DNA of 64,000 nt from Nitrospira sp. (GTDB taxonomy: Bacteria > Nitrospirota > Nitrospiria > Nitrospirales > Nitrospiraceae). The stretch spans positions 4,318,179-4,382,178 of the forward strand of contig CP126121.1 of the NCBI GenBank assembly GCA_030123625.1. Direction: 5' to 3'. Under the pieces are notes generated by a model. That model saw only the letters and a program-made list of their open reading frames with translations. It was not told the DNA's origin and searched no databases. The position numbers and the translations under genes are program-made. Each line of letters begins with the position of its first letter. The stretch's first letter is position 1. Of this stretch, positions 52,095 through 61,334 are shown piece by piece.

Positions 52095-53488
52095 AACTCC
52101 CTTTCTTGGCCGACACGCAGACTTGCGATGAGACCTTCAATGGACACAGTCCTCTTACGAATATGCGCGCGGACGGTCGCTCCCGAGCCTCGCCGGTGAT
52201 CGCCCTGATGGAGGACAACGACCTCATCGAGCTTGGGACTGTCCGTGCCGACGACGATAACGGTATCGATGTCTGCTTCAACACCGGCCTTGACCGCTGT
52301 ACCGATCAAGTCCCGCCCCGGTGGCGCCACAGCTTGTTGCACCGTTCGTATTCCCGCCCGGCGAAGTTGTTGAGCGACAGAAATCAGTCGCGTCGACAAT
52401 GCGAACGGAGCAACGACCAAGACCTCCGGTCTCACAGCAGACTTCGTCGTATCGGAAAAATTCAGCCCTCGGAATAGCCGGTCAACACTGAGGGCGAATC
52501 CGGTCGACGGAAGATTCCGACCAAATCGTCCGATTAAGTGATCGTAGCGCCCCCCGCCGCCTAACTCTACTCCAATGCCGTCGGTAAAGACGTCAAAGAC
52601 GATACCGTCATAGTAGTCGAATCCCCTGAATTCTCCGAGATCCAACAAGACGTCCTCCTGAAATCCGGTCGCGCAAAGTTGCTGATAGACGTTCGTCAGC
52701 CGTTCCAGTGCTTTAACTAGCGGCCTCTCATCCTTCGCCAATGCTCGTCCTTTCGAAAGAACGTCAGCTTGTCCACAAAGCTCTAACGCTTCAAGAATTC
52801 CGTGAGCCGACCTTTTGGCGACCCGTTCTTTCACCAGGATTTCCCGAAGCCTCGGTATATCTTTTCTTGCTGCCGCATGCTCAGCCCGCTTCCGTCCTTC
52901 CGGGGAGAGTCCCGCACGAATGAGCAGTCCCTTGAAAAATCCCACATGTCCCAGTGAAATCTTGAACGAGCGCAATCCGATCTGCCGTAGGCACTCGATC
53001 AACAGCATGATGATTTCACTATCGGCGGACGGATCATCAGCCCCGATCAGCTCGGCGCCTACTTGAAAGATCTCTCGATCTCGACCGGCATGTTCCGGCT
53101 CATACCGAAAGACGGTCGCCCTGTACGATAAACGCAGCGGAAAGCGTGCGCCCACCATGCCCATCGCCACCGTGCGGGCAATCTGCGCCGTGACGTCCGG
53201 ACGCAACAACAAAATACGGCCGCTCGTCCGGTCTACGATCTTATAGGAATTCTCCGACAACGTTGGTTCGAGGCCGGGCGCCAATACATCGAGGTACTCG
53301 AACGTCGGAAGGATGATCTCGTCGTATCCAAACCGATCGAAATACGCCAGCAGTTCGGTTTCCAGATGCCGAACATGACGGGCGGCCTCCGGAAGGATGG
53401 TGGCCATCCCGACCGGAACCAGTGAGTGTTCGCGCAGCAGAGGGACCTGCCCCGAAGAAGTCTTACGCATCGGAGGAGCAGAGGCCAT
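52091..53488 (-). CDS. hisZ: ATP phosphoribosyltransferase regulatory subunit-like (HisZ) with C-terminal extension
   Basis: A 465-residue class II synthetase paralogue. The catalytic-like domain has LSYRATVFRYEPEHAGRDRE and FRGFDYYDGIVFDVF, closer to HisZ than to histidyl-tRNA synthetase. HisZ activates the short form of HisG in histidine synthesis. Unlike typical HisZ it carries about 130 extra C-terminal residues (RPEVLVVAPFALSTRLISVA onward) resembling an anticodon-binding domain. A non-canonical HisS is an alternative reading. Confidence 0.75.
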   Translation of the reverse strand: MASAPPMRKTSSGQVPLLREHSLVPVGMATILPEAARHVRHLETELLAYFDRFGYDEIILPTFEYLDVLAPGLEPTLSENSYKIVDRTSGRILLLRPDVTAQIARTVAMGMVGARFPLRLSYRATVFRYEPEHAGRDREIFQVGAELIGADDPSADSEIIMLLIECLRQIGLRSFKISLGHVGFFKGLLIRAGLSPEGRKRAEHAAARKDIPRLREILVKERVAKRSAHGILEALELCGQADVLSKGRALAKDERPLVKALERLTNVYQQLCATGFQEDVLLDLGEFRGFDYYDGIVFDVFTDGIGVELGGGGRYDHLIGRFGRNLPSTGFALSVDRLFRGLNFSDTTKSAVRPEVLVVAPFALSTRLISVAQQLRRAGIRTVQQAVAPPGRDLIGTAVKAGVEADIDTVIVVGTDSPKLDEVVVLHQGDHRRGSGATVRAHIRKRTVSIEGLIASLRVGQEREL

Positions 53489-53510
53489 AATAATCTGGTC
53501 GCGAGAATCG

Positions 53511-55109
53511 TTACGAAAGGTTGGCGACCTTGACGGACAGAATATTCGAGCTGGAACGGATCTGATCCAAGACCGCAGAGGGGAATTCCGTATCGGAACC
53601 GATGATCAACAACGCATCTCCCCCTCGCTTCTCCAGGGCGCACTGCATCCGCACGATATTGATTCCTTGATCTCCCAGGACCTTTCCGACCATACCGATG
53701 ACACCTGGACGATCGACATTGTGGATCAACAACATATGCCCTTCCGGTACGACTTCCACTTTAAATTGGTTGATCTCCGTGATGCGTGCATCCTTCTTGT
53801 GATACAGCGTTCCGGCAATTTGGTGTGATACCTTGGCGGCTTCGACTCGAACCCGAATCAGACTGGTAAAATCCCCCGCATCCGTGCTCTTAATTTCTTT
53901 GACTTCAATACCCCGCTCTTTTGCCACGATGGGGGCATTCACATAATTTACCGGGTGCTCCATAATAGGAGTGAGCAAGCCCTTAAGGACGGCGATGGTT
54001 AAAGGAGCGATTGAGAGCGTCGCGACCTCTCCACTGTATTCCACCGTAACCCGTTCGATTCCCCCTTGAACGAGTTGGGTTTGAAATGCACCGAGCTTCT
54101 CGGCCAACGTCAGAAAGGGTTGCAAGCGGGGCAATAATTCCGGAGCGACCGACGGAATATTGACGGCGCCCTTGGCCACTCCCTTCGTAAAGTAGTCGAC
54201 AATCTGTTCCGCAATTCCGATCGCGACGTTTTCCTGAGCCTCCGTCGTCTGGGCTCCGATATGCGGAGTGCAGATGAAATTATCCAAGGCGAGAAGCGGA
54301 TTGTCCGGCTTGACCGGCTCATCTTCAAACACGTCGAATGCCGCGGCGGCGACACGCTTTGTTTTCAAGGCTTCGCACAAATCTTGTTCATGAATGATGC
54401 CGCCCCGAGCGCAATTCACGATGAGCACGCCGGGTTTCATCTTGGCAATGGCCTGTGCGTTGATGATTCCGCGTGTCTCCGGCGTAAGCGGTGTATGGAC
54501 AGAAATAACGTCCGCTCGACGGAATAGCCCTTCGAGATCCAGCATCGTCACGCCCATTCGCTCGGCCCGCTCCGGTGCAAGGTACGGGTCAAACACAACG
54601 ACGCTCATGCCGATCCCTTGGGCCATCTTGGTCAGGTGACTGCCGATCTGTCCGGCGCCGATGATGCCGAGTACCTTGTTGTAGAGCTCGACGCCCATGA
54701 ATTTGTCTTTTTCCCATTTGCCTGCCTTCACCGAGGCGGTGGCTTGGGGTATGCGCCGACTCATCGCACAGATCATCGACATCGTATGTTCGGCAGTGGT
54801 GACGGTGTTGCCTCCCGGCGTGTTCATGACCACGATGCCGCGACGGGTCGCAGCGGGGGTATCGACATTATCCAAACCGGACCCGGCCCTTCCGACGACC
54901 TTGAGTTTCTCCGCTGCAGCGATCAGTTCCGCCGTTACCTTGGTGCCGGATCGCACGATCAGTCCGTCGGCATCCTTGATCTCTTTGAACAACTCGTCCT
55001 TCGGCATTTTGGATTTCACCACCACGGTGAATCCCGCCTTCTCAAGCGCCTCGACACCCTGTTTCGACAGACTGTCGCTGATCAGAATTTTCATGCCCGC
55101 TGCGGCCAT
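53511..55109 (-). CDS. serA: D-3-phosphoglycerate dehydrogenase
   Basis: A 532-residue long-form SerA, first step of serine synthesis. NAD-binding segment VLGIIGAGQIGSHLTKMAQG, catalytic Arg/Glu/His region with VNCARGGIIHEQDL and CTPHIGAQTTEAQEN, an intervening ASB domain, and a C-terminal ACT domain (HMLLIHNVDRPGVIGMVGKV) for serine feedback. I start at 55109, six bases after GAGG. It follows the aminotransferase by 17 bases, so the two probably act together. Confidence 0.96.
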   Translation of the reverse strand: MAAAGMKILISDSLSKQGVEALEKAGFTVVVKSKMPKDELFKEIKDADGLIVRSGTKVTAELIAAAEKLKVVGRAGSGLDNVDTPAATRRGIVVMNTPGGNTVTTAEHTMSMICAMSRRIPQATASVKAGKWEKDKFMGVELYNKVLGIIGAGQIGSHLTKMAQGIGMSVVVFDPYLAPERAERMGVTMLDLEGLFRRADVISVHTPLTPETRGIINAQAIAKMKPGVLIVNCARGGIIHEQDLCEALKTKRVAAAAFDVFEDEPVKPDNPLLALDNFICTPHIGAQTTEAQENVAIGIAEQIVDYFTKGVAKGAVNIPSVAPELLPRLQPFLTLAEKLGAFQTQLVQGGIERVTVEYSGEVATLSIAPLTIAVLKGLLTPIMEHPVNYVNAPIVAKERGIEVKEIKSTDAGDFTSLIRVRVEAAKVSHQIAGTLYHKKDARITEINQFKVEVVPEGHMLLIHNVDRPGVIGMVGKVLGDQGINIVRMQCALEKRGGDALLIIGSDTEFPSAVLDQIRSSSNILSVKVANLS

Positions 55110-55126
55110 ATCCATCCTCGCCGTGA

Positions 55127-56269
55127 TTACTTTGCCATTAAGATCTCTTGCGCTTTTCCGACACCGCTTCCCAGTTTTACCGGGTGACCGAGTCCTTTGA
55201 GGACCATCTCGGTCGCTGCCAAGGCGGCGATCACATCAAACGAGTCCGCGTACCCCATATGAGAGAGTCGAAAGATCTTGCCCTTCAGGTGATCCTGTCC
55301 ACCGGCAGCCGTCATGCCGTATTGCACACGGAGATTCTTATAGATCGCCTGTCCATCGATCCCATCAGGAGCGCTCACCGCCGTCAAGGCATCACTGGGT
55401 GACTCCTTCGGAAACAGTGCCATTCCAGCGGCCTTGATGCCTTCCCGCATCGCCAGAGCCAGCCGACCCTGACGTGCAAACATCTTTTCCAGTCCTTCCG
55501 CTTTCATCATTCGGAAGACCTCTTGAAGTCCGATAATCAGAGAAACGGTCGGAGTGAACGCGGTCTGATTCTTGATTTGGTTCTCACGTTCCTTTTTGAA
55601 GTTGAAATAAAAAGCAGCATTTTTGGCCTTGTCGGCCAAGGCCCAGGCTTTGTCGCTGACACTGACGAACGCCATGCCTGGCGGCAGCATCAGGGCCTTC
55701 TGAGAGCCGGTGATCACGACATCCAAACCCCATGCATCGGTCTTGATGTCGAATACACCGAGCGCCGTAATGGCATCGACCACTAAAATTGTGTTGTCAT
55801 AACCTCTCACGATCTCACCGAGTGCCTTGACATCATGCGAGACACCTGTCGACGTCTCGCTGGCTTGGACATACACCGCTTTGATCGAAGGATCTTTCTT
55901 CAGGGCATCAGCGACCTGTTGCGGATTGACGGCATGTCCCCATTCGACCTTGATCTCGTTCGCTTGTACTCCGAAGGTTTTACAGAGTTTGCCCCAGCGC
56001 TCTCCGAATTTTCCTCCGTTGACATACAGGGCCTTGTCGCCGGGAGACAAAAAATTTGAAACGGCGCCTTCCATGCCGCCTGTCCCCGATGCAGCCAGCA
56101 TCAACACGTCGTTCCGTGTTTGAAACAGCCACTTTAGTCCTTCGCGGACCTCCGCAAATATCGGATCGAACTCAGGCGCGCGATGATGGATCATCGGACG
56201 AGCCATTGACAGCAACACCTCCGGAGGGACTGGTGTCGGGCCGGGAGCTAAGAGATACCGCTTCAACAT
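55127..56269 (-). CDS. Serine-pyruvate/alanine-glyoxylate aminotransferase family
   Basis: A 380-residue class V PLP aminotransferase. It opens MLKRYLLAPGPTPVPPEVLL and has the PLP lysine in VVITGSQKALMLPPG, with GTGGMEGAVSNFLSPGDK. Members use serine, alanine or phosphoserine with pyruvate or glyoxylate. Coupling to serA suggests the serine/glycine/glyoxylate route, but the substrate is inferred from context. First gene of an apparent operon with serA, hisZ and dnaB. Confidence 0.9.
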   Translation of the reverse strand: MLKRYLLAPGPTPVPPEVLLSMARPMIHHRAPEFDPIFAEVREGLKWLFQTRNDVLMLAASGTGGMEGAVSNFLSPGDKALYVNGGKFGERWGKLCKTFGVQANEIKVEWGHAVNPQQVADALKKDPSIKAVYVQASETSTGVSHDVKALGEIVRGYDNTILVVDAITALGVFDIKTDAWGLDVVITGSQKALMLPPGMAFVSVSDKAWALADKAKNAAFYFNFKKERENQIKNQTAFTPTVSLIIGLQEVFRMMKAEGLEKMFARQGRLALAMREGIKAAGMALFPKESPSDALTAVSAPDGIDGQAIYKNLRVQYGMTAAGGQDHLKGKIFRLSHMGYADSFDVIAALAATEMVLKGLGHPVKLGSGVGKAQEILMAK

Positions 56270-56412
56270 TGATCGATCCTCCTTAACAATGCAATTCTGG
56301 TGGGTATCACTAGGAGAGGCGGTACGCTATCATTTGCGCCGGGAGGCTGTCAAGAAATCGACCGGCGTAAACGAAGATGGCATCAGGAATTTCCTCTCGC
56401 GAGGAGGTTTTC

Positions 56413-56505
56413 ATGCATGAGGACCTTAGTTTCAGCTTCTCCGCGCACGTTCTCTCTGCGACATGGCACGACAATATGAGCGCCGTAGCTCACGCTGTTC
56501 CTTGA
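56413..56505 (+). CDS. Possible 30-codon leader-type ORF upstream of mltD
   Basis: GAGGAGG seven bases before an ATG opens a 30-codon frame (MHEDLSFSFSAHVLSATWHD and ten more) that ends inside the possible -35 of the mltD promoter. Only the strong binding site supports translation. Confidence 0.25.
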   Translation: MHEDLSFSFSAHVLSATWHDNMSAVAHAVP

Positions 56506-56530
56506 CAAGTATGGAGTGGATCGATAGTCT
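56502..56530 (+). promoter_or_regulatory. Candidate promoter for mltD
   Basis: TTGACA at 56502-56507, a 17-base spacer, then TAGTCT at 56525-56530. The -35 is perfect, the -10 weak. A start near 56537 would leave about 15 bases to the chosen ATG. Confidence 0.35.
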
Positions 56531-56551
56531 TTGATGCGATCGAGGCGATCC

Positions 56552-57862
56552 ATGATGACCATGTGTACCAAGCTGTGGGGGACCCAGTTCACAATCGCTG
56601 CCATACTCGGTGCCGCTCTGCTGTTGCCGCCCTTCGAGAGTTCGGCCCAGAATAATCCTGCTGGTGAACAAAGTAATCCTGTCGGTGAAACAAAATCGCC
56701 ACCGGAAGATGATGGTATTGATTCAAATCTTGTCCCCTTGGAACCTGAGTTAGAGCCTGAGCAGACAGTTTCTCCTCCTGACCTCCCATCGAGGGACGGT
56801 ATTGTAGAGCCACCTGAACAGGCATCTGGTAATGCCTCTCCGGACGCTCCTGGGGAGACGGGTGCGGATGTTCAAGGTCCGCTGTACAACATTCCCATCG
56901 TCATCGATCAGACCGTGCAAAGCCATATTCATTTTTTCAACACCTCGATTCGAAACAGGTTTGAACAATGGCTGCTGCGCTTCAGCCGCTATCGTCCGCT
57001 GGTCGAAAATATTTTTGCCGAATTCGACCTTCCGAGCGACCTGGTGAATCTCTCCCTTGTTGAGAGCGGCTTCAACCCTTATGCCTATTCACGAGCAAAA
57101 GCCACAGGTCCATGGCAGTTTATGAAAGGGACCGGGCAACTCTACGGGTTGCGGATCGATCATTATGTCGACGAGCGGCGTGACCCGATCAAATCCACCG
57201 TCGCCGCGGCGCGGTATTTGCGGGATCTCTATGATTTATTCGGCGCGTGGCCCTTGGCGATGGCCGCGTACAATGCGGGAGAAGGGAAGGTTCTGCGAGC
57301 CCTTCAGAAAGCTCAGGCGGAATCCTTCTCGGAAATTTCAAAAACGAAGCTCATTCGGCTGGAGACCAAGCAATACATTCCCCGGATTATGGCTGCGACC
57401 ATTATTGCGAAGAATCTCGACCAATACGGGTTCAATCAAGATCCCGTCCCTCTTCATCAATTTGAGGAGGTCGTCGTGACCCGCCCCTTGCACTTCCGCG
57501 CAATTGCCAATGTGACAGGGATTCCGTACAGCGAGCTTCGGTTACTGAATCCTGAGCTGCGGCGAGATGCAACGCCTCCCGGCGATACAGTCTACCATTT
57601 GAAGGTTCCAGTCGGTACGAGTTCTAAGGTATTAGAATTGATCGGGCGAGTTCCAACCCACAAGTTTCCTACCATACAGACTCAGGTTCGGCAGCCTCGG
57701 CAGGTCAAGACCGATTCTTCCCGCTGGTACCGGATTCGGGGGGGCGACACGCTTGAAAAGATCTCCCGAAGGTTCGGTATTCCCATTAAGACCCTCAAAA
57801 CCCGCAACAACCTTTCCGGCCCTACCATCAGAGCTGGTGAGTTCCTCATGATCGCTCGTTAG
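56552..57862 (+). CDS. mltD: Membrane-bound lytic transglycosylase D-like
   Basis: A 436-residue peptidoglycan-cleaving protein: signal sequence (FTIAAILGAALLLPPFESSA), an acidic/proline-rich linker, an SLT domain with the catalytic glutamate in LSLVESGFNPYAYSRAKATG and AYNAGEGKVLRAL, a degenerate LysM-like segment near residue 330, and a clear C-terminal LysM (YRIRGGDTLEKISRRFGIPI). It acts in the periplasm on wall turnover. ATG at 56552 has GAGG six bases upstream. Confidence 0.9.
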   Translation: MMTMCTKLWGTQFTIAAILGAALLLPPFESSAQNNPAGEQSNPVGETKSPPEDDGIDSNLVPLEPELEPEQTVSPPDLPSRDGIVEPPEQASGNASPDAPGETGADVQGPLYNIPIVIDQTVQSHIHFFNTSIRNRFEQWLLRFSRYRPLVENIFAEFDLPSDLVNLSLVESGFNPYAYSRAKATGPWQFMKGTGQLYGLRIDHYVDERRDPIKSTVAAARYLRDLYDLFGAWPLAMAAYNAGEGKVLRALQKAQAESFSEISKTKLIRLETKQYIPRIMAATIIAKNLDQYGFNQDPVPLHQFEEVVVTRPLHFRAIANVTGIPYSELRLLNPELRRDATPPGDTVYHLKVPVGTSSKVLELIGRVPTHKFPTIQTQVRQPRQVKTDSSRWYRIRGGDTLEKISRRFGIPIKTLKTRNNLSGPTIRAGEFLMIAR

Positions 57863-57914
57863 CACACCAGTCTTGAAAGAGTGAGACCTTTGCTCCCTCG
57901 GCAAAGAAGTTTAC

Positions 57915-58694
57915 CTACGGCTTGGATGGCTTCGAAGGGCTCGAAGAAGGAGTAGGAGTTGCTGCAGCTGGCGACGGATCGGGAACTTTCTTGGCTTCGA
58001 TCACCTTCACCCGCATGGCGGCTTCGCTTGTCAGAGGAGAATTGGGGAAAGTCTTCATCAGATCCTGATAATGCTTCAAGGCTTCATCGGGTTTAGACCG
58101 ATTCTCTTCCAATCTGGCAAGTTCAAAGAGCGCGTAATCCCGGTTCATCGCGCCGGGGATCTCGAGAATCGCTGCATAGGCCTTGGCCGCTTGATCCAGA
58201 TCTCCTTTGAGCAGATAGGCATAACCCAGTTTTTGCTGTACGAGCCCGAGAAGCGAAACATGAGACCCATACGTGGAGATAAACCGGTTATAGGCTTCGA
58301 TCGCTGAGGCGAGGTCGTTGGACTGAAGGTAGGCATTCCCAAGACTGAACTGTGCGAGCGGGGCCGTCGAAGTTCGAGGATATTCATCGACTACTCTCTT
58401 ATACAGGGCAATCGCTTCCTTCAAGTTGGTAGCTGCTTTCTGGGGATCATTGGCCGAACGCGCAAAGAGATGGATCGTCGCTTCTCGTTCCAGCTCCTGA
58501 GCCTTGCCGGCATTTTGTGCGTCATACCAGAAGACTCCCCAGATTCCTCCTCCTATCATAAGAAGAAGCAGGAACCCCACCAAAATCGACCAGCGGTAGT
58601 TCGCCAGACCGAGCACCCAGTGCTCAAGCCCACTCACGAGGTGCGCTTCATCCACCGGCAACGTCCGAGGCGGAACTTTAATTCGGTAAGTCAT
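57915..58694 (-). CDS. Membrane-anchored TPR protein (YfgM-like)
   Basis: A 259-residue protein with a short cytoplasmic start, one membrane helix (SILVGFLLLLMIGGGIWGVF), then TPR units (APLAQFSLGNAYLQSNDLAS and LGYAYLLKGDLDQAAKAYAA) and a Pro/Ser/Thr tail. The plan matches YfgM/BamD-like periplasmic chaperone scaffolds of the inner membrane. It converges with mltD. Exact role unknown. Confidence 0.7.
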   Translation of the reverse strand: MTYRIKVPPRTLPVDEAHLVSGLEHWVLGLANYRWSILVGFLLLLMIGGGIWGVFWYDAQNAGKAQELEREATIHLFARSANDPQKAATNLKEAIALYKRVVDEYPRTSTAPLAQFSLGNAYLQSNDLASAIEAYNRFISTYGSHVSLLGLVQQKLGYAYLLKGDLDQAAKAYAAILEIPGAMNRDYALFELARLEENRSKPDEALKHYQDLMKTFPNSPLTSEAAMRVKVIEAKKVPDPSPAAATPTPSSSPSKPSKP

Positions 58695-58832
58695 CGGAAA
58701 TCATCACTTCACGGTTGATCTGCGTCAGAACCTTTGCTTTATACTAGGGATGAATTCTCCTTGTCAATGCAACCGGAACGCATTCGTGGCACGGCCACGA
58801 CCTACAAAGCTCCAGAGCCAATTTCAATCAGC

Positions 58833-59993
58833 ATGTTTCAAAGCAAGCTCAAAGAACTCACGGACCGATCGCTCATGCGTCGGCTGTCTCCATTGGAATC
58901 AGGCACCGGGCCGACTATCCGCTATGCGGGACGCGAGGTCATCCAGTTGTCTTCCAACGATTACCTGGGACTTGCGACCCATCCTGAAGTCGTCCATGCC
59001 GCGATACAGGCAACGGAACAATATGGGACTGGGTCCGGAGCTTCTCGATTGGTCAGTGGAACTCTTCCTCCCCATATGCGACTCGAAACCTCCCTTGCGA
59101 ATTTTAAAGGGACGGCGGCCGCGCTTCTGTTCGGGGCCGGTTATTTGGCAAATATCGGCGTCATTCCACATCTCATCGGGCAAGGAGGTCTGATCCTAGC
59201 GGATCGATTGTGTCATGCCAGTCTCATCGATGGATGTCGATTGAGCCGTGCCGATGTTCGCATATTCCGCCATCGAGACTGCACACATCTGGAGTCATTG
59301 CTTCGGCGGCGGAGATCGAATCGTCCCACGCTCATCATCACGGAAGGGTTATTCAGCATGGACGGCGATCTTGCTCCTCTGTCGGACCTAGCATCGCTGG
59401 CCGAGCGATATGGTGCAAGGTTGTATGTCGATGATGCACATGGGACCGGCATCATGGGGCCGACCGGTCGTGGAACGATCGAGCAATTGGATCTGGAGCA
59501 GCGGATCCCCTTTCATATGGGAACGCTCAGTAAGGCTCTGGGTAGTCATGGAGCCTACATCGTCGGACCCGATGAGTTGATTCAGTATTTGGTGAACGTG
59601 ACCCGTTCGTTCATCTTCACCACCGCGCTTCCTCCCGCGACCGCGGCAGCCGCCTCGGCGGCGATCACGGTCGTTCAGCGTGAACCGGAACGCCGAATGA
59701 GGCTCTGGTCGAATCGACAACAGCTGTTCAATGGAATGCAGAACCTCGGTTTTCGGATGACTCAGACCGTCAGCCCAATTCTGCCGATCCTGGTGGGCGA
59801 CGCAGCTACGGCATCCGCATTAGCCGAACGCCTGCTCACTCACGGCATCTACGCTTCCGCGATTCGCCCGCCGACCGTTCCGGATGGAACCAGCCGCATA
59901 CGCTTCACTGTGACATCGGAACACACGACCGAGCAAATCGATGAAGCGCTTCATGCACTCGACCTTGCCGGTCGTGAGACCGGCCTCCTTTAG
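58833..59993 (+). CDS. bioF: 8-amino-7-oxononanoate synthase
   Basis: A 386-residue alpha-oxoamine synthase that condenses alanine and pimeloyl-ACP/CoA in biotin synthesis. SSNDYLGLATHPEVVHAAIQ, VDDAHGTGIMGPTGRG and the PLP lysine in MGTLSKALGSHGAYIVG are diagnostic. The start at 58833 matches the family's usual N-terminus; an in-frame ATG at 58767 exists. Other bio genes are not in the window, so KBL or another family member cannot be excluded. Confidence 0.85.
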   Translation: MFQSKLKELTDRSLMRRLSPLESGTGPTIRYAGREVIQLSSNDYLGLATHPEVVHAAIQATEQYGTGSGASRLVSGTLPPHMRLETSLANFKGTAAALLFGAGYLANIGVIPHLIGQGGLILADRLCHASLIDGCRLSRADVRIFRHRDCTHLESLLRRRRSNRPTLIITEGLFSMDGDLAPLSDLASLAERYGARLYVDDAHGTGIMGPTGRGTIEQLDLEQRIPFHMGTLSKALGSHGAYIVGPDELIQYLVNVTRSFIFTTALPPATAAAASAAITVVQREPERRMRLWSNRQQLFNGMQNLGFRMTQTVSPILPILVGDAATASALAERLLTHGIYASAIRPPTVPDGTSRIRFTVTSEHTTEQIDEALHALDLAGRETGLL

Positions 59994-60006
59994 CCGTAGG
60001 GAAGAC

Positions 60007-60150
60007 GAGGTCTAGGTTGAGGTTGAGGAAAGGTTGGCATCTGATTTACTGTAAATTTGTCCAACTGTGACCCCTCAACCTTCCTTTCCTCGACCTTAAC
60101 CTCAGCCTTTCATGTCTTGCTCGACCTTGACCTCAGCCTTTCTTGTCTTG
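60007..60150. repeat. GGTTGAGG stem-loop plus 31-bp tandem repeat
   Basis: Arms at 60007-60037 and 60071-60108 form a GGTTGAGG-type hairpin like that at 27435-27501. The right arm runs into a tandem duplication: 31 bases at 60089-60119 repeated at 60120-60150 with two differences. It lies between bioF and pilT. Confidence 0.6.
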
Positions 60151-60248
60151 CAGCGCCTTCCGGCTATTTTCTTGCTTTCAGCCTTTGCTATGGCATGATG
60201 CACAAAAGATTTTCACCTCACAACCTCTAACACCGAGGATCACGGACG

Positions 60249-61307
60249 ATGGATATTTCCAAGCTGCTGACCTTCTCAGTAAAGGAAGGCGCTTCCGACT
60301 GTCATATTAGTGCCGGTGAACCTCCCATGATTCGTATTCACGGCGATCTAAAAAAACTCGACCATCCTCCTCTCACTCCAGACGAAACACACGCTCTCAT
60401 CTACGACATGATGAACGATGTTCAACGGAAGATCTTCGAAGAGAAGCGTGAATGCGACTTCTCTTTTGAGCTCGGAGATATCGCACGTTTCCGCGTCAAC
60501 GTGTTCGTGCAACAGCGAGGATTGGGCGCGGTCTTTCGAAATATTCCGACCACCATTCTTCCGTTGGAAAAACTCGGCATGCCGCCGATTCTTCGGCAAC
60601 TCTGCGATAAGGAAAAAGGATTGATCTTGGTGACGGGACCGACGGGATCCGGCAAGTCCACCACGCTTGCCGCGATGGTGGACTATCTAAACAACACCTT
60701 TGAAGGTCACATCATCACCATCGAGGATCCCATCGAGTTCGTCCACAAATCCAAGAAATGCCTGGTCAATCAACGCGAACTCGGTGTGCATACGCTCTCC
60801 TTCGCCAACGCGCTGAAGTCGGCGCTTCGCGAGGATCCTGATATCGTCCTGGTGGGCGAAATGCGGGATTTGGAGACTATTCAGCTGGCATTGACCGCCG
60901 CAGAAACCGGACACCTGGTCTTCGGTACCCTCCACACCTCGAGCGCGCCCAAAACGATCGATCGCATCATCGACGCATTTCCGCCGGCACAGCAGGCGCA
61001 AATCAGGACCCAGCTATCGGAGGCGTTGGAAGCCGTCATCACTCAAACGTTGCTGAAGAAAAAAACCGGCGGACGCGTCGCCGCGCTCGAAGTCATGGTG
61101 GCGACGACGGCCGTGCGCAATCTCATCCGGGAAGCCAAGCTGCATCAAATTCCAGGGATCATGCAGGCCAGCCAAAAAGACGGCATGCAAACGATGGACA
61201 TGGCACTGATCGATCTCGCGACGCGGGGAATCGTCCATAAGGCGGAAGCACAGTCCCGCAGCATGAATCCCAATCTTTTCGGTGCGCCGATGACCGGTGT
61301 CGCCTAG
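60249..61307 (+). CDS. pilT: Type IV pilus retraction ATPase PilT
   Basis: A 352-residue secretion ATPase. Walker A GPTGSGKSTTLAAMVD, Asp box ITIEDPIEFVHKSKK, Walker B DIVLVGEMRDLETIQLAL and His box TGHLVFGTLHTSSA are present. The C-terminal AIRNLIRE-like TTAVRNLIREAKLHQIPGIM is the PilT signature needed for retraction. It powers pilus disassembly and twitching. pilU follows after 27 bases. Confidence 0.95.
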   Translation: MDISKLLTFSVKEGASDCHISAGEPPMIRIHGDLKKLDHPPLTPDETHALIYDMMNDVQRKIFEEKRECDFSFELGDIARFRVNVFVQQRGLGAVFRNIPTTILPLEKLGMPPILRQLCDKEKGLILVTGPTGSGKSTTLAAMVDYLNNTFEGHIITIEDPIEFVHKSKKCLVNQRELGVHTLSFANALKSALREDPDIVLVGEMRDLETIQLALTAAETGHLVFGTLHTSSAPKTIDRIIDAFPPAQQAQIRTQLSEALEAVITQTLLKKKTGGRVAALEVMVATTAVRNLIREAKLHQIPGIMQASQKDGMQTMDMALIDLATRGIVHKAEAQSRSMNPNLFGAPMTGVA

Positions 61308-61334
61308 AACGGCACACAATACGGAACACATGTG

